Source of the DNA: a virus | Virus record (IMG/VR): IMGVR_UViG_3300025646_000245 | Span: 1-28,201 of that record | DNA: 28,201 nt | Strand: one strand, 5' to 3' | In this document: positions 25,048 to 28,201 of the stretch, one piece after another | Numbering within the stretch: position 1 is the stretch's first letter | How the letters are laid out: every line of letters starts with the position of its first letter | Position numbers and translations under genes: made by a program | The notes under the pieces: generated by a model | What the model saw: the letters and a program-made list of their open reading frames with translations, nothing else | What the model was told of the DNA's origin: nothing | Database searches by the model: none

Positions 25048-25099
25048 GTGCAATCAGTGCCGTATACAGGAGAAGGGAAGGGTGGACCCAACTCCTGAG

Positions 25100-25142
25100 G
25101 AGGAAGACATGTCTTTATCAAGACACATCTTCCTCTTTTTTC
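25100..25142 (+). terminator. Intrinsic terminator after the large terminase
   Basis: GAGGAAGA (25100-25107) plus TGTCT (25110-25114) pair with AGACA (25121-25125) and TCTTCCTC (25128-25135) with a two-by-two mismatch and loop TTATCA; a run of six Ts follows. Confidence 0.88.
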
Positions 25143-25143
25143 T

Positions 25144-25197
25144 AATGAACAGTGAGGGAATAAAATCCAAAGACAAACATCTCCCTCTTAGTTCATT
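25144..25197. repeat. Large inverted repeat upstream of thyX
   Basis: AATGAAC (25144-25150) and GAGGGA (25154-25159) are answered by TCCCTC (25182-25187) and GTTCATT (25191-25197). Both arms match perfectly and are separated by symmetrical three-base gaps, with a 22-base loop. It starts right behind the terminase terminator. It may be a regulatory RNA hairpin, a protein-binding site or part of the packaging/genome-end region. Confidence 0.7.
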
Positions 25198-25212
25198 CAT
25201 CTACTCCACTGA

Positions 25213-25271
25213 CTGAATCTTGTGAGTACTGATTCTCTCCATCCTTCTGAATCTTGTCACTACTTATTCTA
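25213..25271. repeat. Tandem imperfect 34-base repeat upstream of thyX
   Basis: CTGAATCTTGT occurs exactly at 25213-25223 and 25247-25257, and the following bases are alike (gagTACTgATTCT versus cacTACTtATTCT). The copies are 34 bases apart and end just before the thyX ATG. An operator pair or a duplicated leader is possible; nothing further can be seen. Confidence 0.65.
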
Positions 25272-25275
25272 CTGT

Positions 25276-25917
25276 ATGCATACCACCACCCTCATTCACA
25301 TCACTCCTAACGCTGAAGAACTTATTAGTTACATGGCTAGGGTATCTAATCCTTCCAATCAATCAAACACTGAGACCAGTGCTAAACTAATTAAGTATCT
25401 TATTAACCATCAACACTGGTCACCCTTTGAGATGGTGAACATGTGTGTAGAAATTAATACTACACGAAGTATAGCAGCACAAATCCTTAGGCATCGTAGC
25501 TTTTCTTTTCAGGAGTTTAGTCAACGGTATGCAGAAGTAACAGTCCCGGCATCAATTCCTGAACTTCGTAGGCAAGATACCAAGAACAGACAGAATAGTA
25601 TTGATGACCTAGATGAGGTGTTGAAGAAGAACTTCCAGTTTAGGATTGGTAGTTTGTACTCTGATTGCTATGGTCTCTACAAAGAACTGGTAGCAGCTGG
25701 GGTAGCCAAGGAGTGTGCAAGAGAAGTACTTCCTATGGCAGCTCCAACACGGTTGTATATGAATGGTACTATTAGGTCCTGGTTGCATTATTGTGACCTT
25801 AGGACTAGTAATGGTACGCAAAAAGAACACGCACAGATAGCAGCACAGGTACAAGATCTTCTTTATCAACACCTTCCTAACGTGTGTGAGGCAATGTGGG
25901 ACAAGAACTTAAATTAG
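25276..25917 (+). CDS. thyX: Flavin-dependent thymidylate synthase ThyX
   Basis: ThyX makes dTMP from dUMP using methylene-tetrahydrofolate, FAD and NADPH, supplying thymidine for phage DNA. The diagnostic motif RHRxxSxQ is present as RHRSFSFQEFSQRY (Arg72-Tyr85). Also visible are HQHWSPFEMVNMCVEI upstream and the C-terminal substrate-binding block AREVLPMAAPTRLYMNGTIRSW, with LRTSNGTQKEHAQI. The protein is 213 residues, the usual size. I chose ATG 25276 (MHTTTLIHI) over a GTG at 25222, which lies inside the repeat and adds residues unlike the family. The gene sits downstream of the terminase, away from other nucleotide genes, and overlaps the next gene by 22 bases. Confidence 0.96.
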   Translation: MHTTTLIHITPNAEELISYMARVSNPSNQSNTETSAKLIKYLINHQHWSPFEMVNMCVEINTTRSIAAQILRHRSFSFQEFSQRYAEVTVPASIPELRRQDTKNRQNSIDDLDEVLKKNFQFRIGSLYSDCYGLYKELVAAGVAKECAREVLPMAAPTRLYMNGTIRSWLHYCDLRTSNGTQKEHAQIAAQVQDLLYQHLPNVCEAMWDKNLN

Positions 25918-26186
25918 CAGAGTTTAAAGCACTTTATAAGACCTGGAAGAGAAATGTAGATTGGTTTGATCAGCTTCTTCTGGGTCTTTTGGTGTGGATT
26001 GAACAAAAACTTACTGATAATCGGGTGAAAACAGAGGTAGATGAAGCAATTAAAGAGTGGGAAACGCTTCATCCGGTAAATACTGTGTCTCCGGTGTACA
26101 CGGAAAAGCCATCAGACACGTCTACAAGGCTCCCTGAGATGCGTTTAACTGTTTCTTGGTATAACGACATCTATGATGAGAAATAA
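25896..26186 (+). CDS. Hypothetical protein (96 aa) overlapping thyX
   Basis: This frame opens with GTG at 25896 inside the end of thyX and runs to TAA at 26184-26186, which is itself inside the following terminator stem. The product has an amphipathic helical region (FKALYKTWKRNVDWFDQLLLGLLVWIEQ contains several Trp, residues about 10-37) and an acidic middle (KTEVDEAIKEWETLHPV). No family is recognised. It is the last gene before the terminator and early-type promoter. The GTG start is uncertain since no ATG lies in the first third. Confidence 0.65.
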   Translation: MGQELKLAEFKALYKTWKRNVDWFDQLLLGLLVWIEQKLTDNRVKTEVDEAIKEWETLHPVNTVSPVYTEKPSDTSTRLPEMRLTVSWYNDIYDEK

Positions 26187-26224
26187 AGCCCTTCTAGAGC
26201 CTTCTAGAGGGTCTTTAATTTTTG
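26185..26224 (+). terminator. Intrinsic terminator closing the late region
   Basis: AAAGCCCT (26185-26192) and CTAG (26194-26197) pair with CTAG and AGGG...CTTT (26204-26215), each arm with one bulged T and a six-base loop; AATTTTT follows. It overlaps the -35 box of the promoter that starts at 26222, so it insulates that promoter from late readthrough. Confidence 0.85.
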
Positions 26225-26249
26225 ACAGAAATTTCTCAAGTCTTATACT
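26222..26249 (+). promoter_or_regulatory. Near-consensus sigma70 promoter
   Basis: TTGACA (26222-26227) is a perfect -35 box, followed after 16 bases by TATACT (26244-26249), five of six bases of the -10 consensus. Initiation would be near 26256. It directly follows the terminator of the late region and points into a long stretch without genes, so it should be read by host RNA polymerase early in infection. Confidence 0.75.
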
Positions 26250-26255
26250 ACGCTG

Positions 26256-27000
26256 GCGCAGCGCCGCAGCCCCCCATAGGGGTACCCCGGATCACACGTG
26301 TGCACACCTGCCCGCACCCGCATGTACGCACCCACGCACACGCATGTAGCCTGTCCAGCGCATCTGCATCAGGCACAGGTACGCTGGCCACGGGTGTACG
26401 CGCAGGCACACACACACGCAACGAGGCAGCAACTATGCGGCAACACGCATAACCCCATTTCACACAATCTGTCTGCTCTCAATAGTACAGCTTATTGAGA
26501 ACCCAGTGATACCAATGGATTTCAGCGATCAACTGTACTATAAGCAACCCTGATAACCGCTGCACCACAATGGATCAGGCTGTACTATGTGCCACTTGCT
26601 CCAACTGTCCACCGTTGAGCCGGTGCTACCATGAGCCCCTCTTCTCTTTGATGTTGAGTATCTCGACTCTCCCTGTAAAGGGTGAGGAGAGTCTCGAAAC
26701 TTCAACTAGAGAAGAGAGGGAGACCCGACAACTGAATACGGCAAGCAGCCTTGGCACTGTGCCACCTGACAAGCCGACCACTCCCATCCTCAAACCTGCC
26801 GTCCTGGCTCTAGGATGGCTAAGCACCTGGACAATCGAAGATTGAGCTGAGTAGGACCACGGGTCACTGCCGCCACAACCGCCGAGCGGGTTCCGGTTGT
26901 GGGTTAGGGTACACTCCTTAGGTGCCAGCTGTGTCACGCCGAGAAGGGTGAGCACCACCAAGCGGCGACTAGCCGTCACCAGCGCCGAGCCACAGGCGCT
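26256..27000 (+). ncRNA. Candidate large structured RNA or structured leader
   Basis: No convincing gene lies here on either strand. The first 200 bases are a G+C-rich CA/CG/TG tract; from 26482 to 27000 helix follows helix. Seen: ATAGTACAG/CTGTACTAT (26482-26490 with 26533-26541); CACCG/CGGTG (26610-26625); a long arm CTCTTCTC/GAGAAGAG (26639-26646, 26709-26716) with GTTGA/TCAAC, GACTCT/AGAGTC and CCCT-GTAA-AGGG (26671-26682, a GNRA loop on the + strand); TGGC-ACTGT-GCCA inside CGGC/GCCG (26739-26776); CCATCCT/AGGATGG (26784-26818); CAATC-gaa-GATTG (26832-26844); CCACAACCG/CGGTTGTGG (26873-26902); GGTGC/GCACC enclosing TCAC.CC/GGGTGA (26921-26956); CGGC-gacta-GCCG (26963-26975); AGCGCC/GGCGCT (26981-27000). 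It could also be the leader of the next gene or hold the genome end. Confidence 0.5.
26513..26588. repeat. Imperfect direct repeat with an inverted partner
   Basis: AATGGAT followed by CAG and CTGTACTAT occurs twice: 26514-26541 and, more compactly, 26570-26588. CTGTACTAT is exact at 26533-26541 and 26580-26588, and its inverse ATAGTACAG stands at 26482-26490. One inverse copy could pair with either direct copy, giving two alternative helices. Confidence 0.65.
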
Positions 27001-27089
27001 ATACAAGTTTGCTCATGGCTTCATGCGTCTGTTGTAGCGGTGGAAGCGATACGCTAGGACGCACCAATCCACTTGTTTCTTGTTTCATT

Positions 27090-27353
27090 ATGTTCAGCTT
27101 CAACGTTACTGATCGCACTTCTTCTGCTATCCGTTGTCTGCTTGTTGATCCCATTCGTGGCACTGCTACTGTAGAGTTCAAAAATGGGTATGCTTACGAG
27201 TACACCAACGTTAGCCGTCGTGCTATCGCTAACCTGATTGCACAACCTAACATGTCTCTCGGGTTCTGGGTTAACAAGAACCTTGTTAATGCAGATCGCA
27301 CTGAGCAACATGACATCAGCTTCTACACTGTAGATGGCAAGGTAGTTGCCTGA
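27090..27353 (+). CDS. KTSC domain protein (87 aa)
   Basis: This small protein matches the KTSC domain: SSAIRCLLVDPIRGTATVEF, NGYAYEYTNVSRRAIANLI, and MSLGFWVNKNLVN follow the family layout ('S..I....Y......L.V.F..G..Y.Y..V......L..A.S.G.Y.N..I'). The domain is short and common in phages; its role is unclear, and RNA or nucleotide binding has been suggested. I used ATG 27090, where similarity begins; an upstream ATG at 27015 would add a Cys-rich piece (MASCVCCSGGSD) not typical of the family. It is the first gene after the structured region and its promoter. Ends just before a weak terminator. Confidence 0.85.
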   Translation: MFSFNVTDRTSSAIRCLLVDPIRGTATVEFKNGYAYEYTNVSRRAIANLIAQPNMSLGFWVNKNLVNADRTEQHDISFYTVDGKVVA

Positions 27354-27370
27354 TAGTTAGTTACACTTTG

Positions 27371-27393
27371 GCATCACATCGTTGATGCTTTTC
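27371..27393 (+). terminator. Weak intrinsic terminator after the KTSC gene
   Basis: GCATCA (27371-27376) pairs with TGATGC (27383-27388) over a six-base loop and is followed by TTTTCTG. The stem is short, so termination may be partial. It would close the transcript begun at 26256. Confidence 0.5.
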
Positions 27394-27414
27394 TGTAGTT
27401 TACTTACACTAATC

Positions 27415-27717
27415 ATGTTGTTTTACACACAAACTCTGACTGATGTGCTCGCTGAGCGCTTCACAGATATGGATGAAGTACGTGACATAGCCAACCACGG
27501 CTGTGCCATGGGTGTCTCTGGTTTCATTTACTACCACGAGACTACCAAGTTCTTCCATGATTATGAAGACGACATCGAGGATGTTTGCTATGACACTCTC
27601 GGTGATGACTTCATGTCTATCGTTGCCAAGAATACCACGAGTGTTCAAGGTATGATACAAGTCATGGTATGGCATGTCATCGAGACATACTGCCAATACG
27701 TTCTAGATAACGTCTGA
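27415..27717 (+). CDS. Hypothetical early protein (100 aa), DUF7222-like
   Basis: The product is acidic, with a central block IANHGCAMGVSGFIYYHETTKFF followed by DYEDDIEDVCYDTLG and a hydrophobic-aromatic C-terminus (MIQVMVWHVIETYCQYV). The block 'HGC..GVSGFIYY.ET..F' is one I remember from small cyanophage and other phage proteins, in places labelled DUF7222; the function is unknown. ATG 27415 is used because similarity to that pattern starts soon after; an upstream ATG at 27382 lies inside the terminator. Codons and cysteine content look normal. Confidence 0.78.
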   Translation: MLFYTQTLTDVLAERFTDMDEVRDIANHGCAMGVSGFIYYHETTKFFHDYEDDIEDVCYDTLGDDFMSIVAKNTTSVQGMIQVMVWHVIETYCQYVLDNV

Positions 27718-27723
27718 CTCTCT

Positions 27724-27775
27724 CACTCAGGGACGCACATGTTGTGTCTCCCTTTCTGAGGGACTCACACCCTCA
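27724..27775. repeat. Overlapping hairpins in the gap before the next small gene
   Basis: CTCAGGGA (27726-27733) with near-copy CTGAGGGA (27756-27763) forms a direct repeat. CACA-tgt-TGTG (27736-27746) flanked by GGGA/TCCC makes one stem, and TGAGGG/CCCTCA (27757-27775) a competing one. A processing or attenuation site is possible. Confidence 0.45.
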
Positions 27776-27797
27776 TTGCTTACCAATGGAGTTAATT

Positions 27798-27941
27798 ATG
27801 TCCGAGATTGAATACCTACGTCAACAACTTGAGTATGCTGAAGAGCAACTCATGATTGCTGATGACACGTACAGCAAGGTCACATGGGGTAACCGATGTG
27901 ATGCGCTTGAAGCTGCTCTCGCAGATGCGGAGGTTGCTTGA
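27798..27941 (+). CDS. Small coiled-coil protein (47 aa)
   Basis: MSEIEYLRQQLEYAEEQLMI opens a predicted helical, acidic protein with Leu/Ile at heptad spacing, ending EAALADAEVA. ATG 27798 is preceded by GGAG at 27788-27791, about six bases away, which decides this start over an upstream candidate at 27744. The stop overlaps the next ATG (TGATG). Unknown function; typical of the dense small early genes of T7-like phages. Confidence 0.72.
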   Translation: MSEIEYLRQQLEYAEEQLMIADDTYSKVTWGNRCDALEAALADAEVA

Positions 27942-28132
27942 TGACGACTGCAATCCACGACACAGCCATCAAGGTTGACATCTACCCTGATGAGTTCAAA
28001 CCACTACTGAGACTTCTCAACCGTGCAATCTCTAACGATGATGTGATGCGTTACATCAGCAATGATGAAGCTGTAGTTATCTCTGGCATTCTTGACGAAC
28101 TGCAAGGCAAAGCATTGGAGCACGGAGTATGA
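27941..28132 (+). CDS. Hypothetical early protein (63 aa)
   Basis: ATG 27941 overlaps the previous stop by one base. The product (MTTAIHDTAIKVDIYPDEFK...) is acidic and helical, with FKPLLRLLNRAISNDDVMRY and AVVISGILDELQGKALEHGV. No membrane segment or known motif. The stop overlaps the next start by four bases, so it belongs to a coupled set of small early genes. Function unknown. Confidence 0.72.
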   Translation: MTTAIHDTAIKVDIYPDEFKPLLRLLNRAISNDDVMRYISNDEAVVISGILDELQGKALEHGV

Positions 28133-28201
28133 AACTATCCATCCCAAGTGACATTCTAGTAGGACAATACCTACAGTATTTCACACTCATAGTGGCTGCA
28201 A
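28129..28201 (+). CDS. Start of a further small gene, cut by the window edge
   Basis: ATG 28129 overlaps the previous stop (ATGA) and the frame stays open to the end: MKLSIPSDILVGQYLQYFTL. The 'IP.DI..GQY..Y' opening resembles small phage proteins of unknown role, but 24 codons are too few for any call. A GGAG sits close upstream. Confidence 0.6.
   Translation, partial: MKLSIPSDILVGQYLQYFTLIVAA

Noticed and set aside
25222-25275. GTG-started longer form of ThyX
   Set aside because: The extra 18 residues lie in the tandem repeat and are unlike ThyX N-termini; the ATG at 25276 gives the usual length.
26222-26498. Open frames through the CA/CG-rich tract on both strands (Thr/His/Ala and Cys/Val-rich products)
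   Set aside because: The products are low-complexity translations of a dinucleotide-rich tract and show no codon pattern of the phage genes.
26480-27000. tRNA, tmRNA, RNase P RNA, group I or group II intron
   Set aside because: No T-loop consensus, no acceptor pairing, and no recognisable catalytic-core or domain V sequence was seen; a covariance search could still reveal a divergent member.
26626-27006. 126-codon open frame on the minus strand
   Set aside because: It lies across the structured region, its product has no recognisable family, is low in acidic residues and has no ribosome binding site; every other gene is on the + strand. Open frames arise easily in G+C-rich structured DNA.
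27015-27089. Cys-rich N-terminal extension of the KTSC protein
   Set aside because: In frame and open, but without a family parallel; similarity begins after the ATG at 27090.
27382-27410. Possible promoter TTGATG, 17 bases, TACACT before the 100-residue gene
   Set aside because: The -10 box is only four bases from the ATG, so transcription would start inside the gene, and the -35 box overlaps a terminator stem.
1-28201. CRISPR arrays, insertion sequences, integrase or attachment site
   Set aside because: No regularly spaced direct repeats with unique spacers, no transposase or integrase motif, and no tRNA fragment was recognised.

Overview
The window reads as the late half, plus the start of the early region, of a T7-like podovirus infecting a cyanobacterium (a cyanopodovirus). 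The reasons are a viral psbA (photosystem II D1) directly upstream of a T7-type head/tail module, the T7 gene order capsid, tail tube A, tail tube B, three internal virion proteins, fibre, lysis genes, small terminase, large terminase, a ThyX thymidylate synthase, and every supported gene on the + strand. A marine Synechococcus/Prochlorococcus host is the most likely guess; a freshwater host cannot be excluded. No RNA polymerase, DNA polymerase, portal or scaffold gene lies in the window.

Layout. 1-1.6 kb: 3' part of psbA and very small, mostly basic ORFs. 1.6-3.25 kb: capsid leader, major capsid protein, two small ORFs and a strong terminator in the position of T7 T-phi. 3.27-14.57 kb: tail tube A and B and three internal (ejection) proteins; the middle one carries a lytic transglycosylase and an M15-type peptidase at its C-terminus. 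14.6-19.0 kb: two-part fibre, an adaptor with a T7 gp17-like N-terminus and a distal protein ending in an S74 auto-cleaving chaperone. 19.1-21.1 kb: a small gene broken by a frameshift, a likely holin, a GH73 endolysin, a small beta-rich protein, a second membrane protein and the small terminase. 21.1-25.05 kb: a basic protein, an HNH endonuclease, a 435-residue protein with an HNH-like histidine pattern, a membrane protein and the large terminase. 25.05-26.2 kb: terminator, large hairpin, tandem repeat, thyX and a small gene.

The most unusual stretch is 26.22-27.09 kb. Right after the terminator that closes the late region there is a near-consensus sigma70 promoter (TTGACA, 16 bases, TATACT), then about 830 bases without a credible gene. 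This stretch is visibly richer in G+C than the phage genes. It begins with a CA/CG/TG-rich alternating tract and continues into a long series of perfect or near-perfect helices, one capped by a GUAA tetraloop on the + strand. It looks like a host-transcribed, highly structured RNA, or a structured leader or genome-end region. It is followed by a run of tiny early-type genes (KTSC domain protein and others) to the right edge.

How the parts work together: the capsid, tail, fibre and ejection proteins build the particle, and the terminases package DNA, possibly with the HNH nuclease. The GH73 enzyme and holin release progeny, while virion-borne lytic domains help entry. D1 and ThyX support photosynthesis and dTMP supply during infection. 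Functions rest on motif and gene-order recognition by eye; no database search was run.
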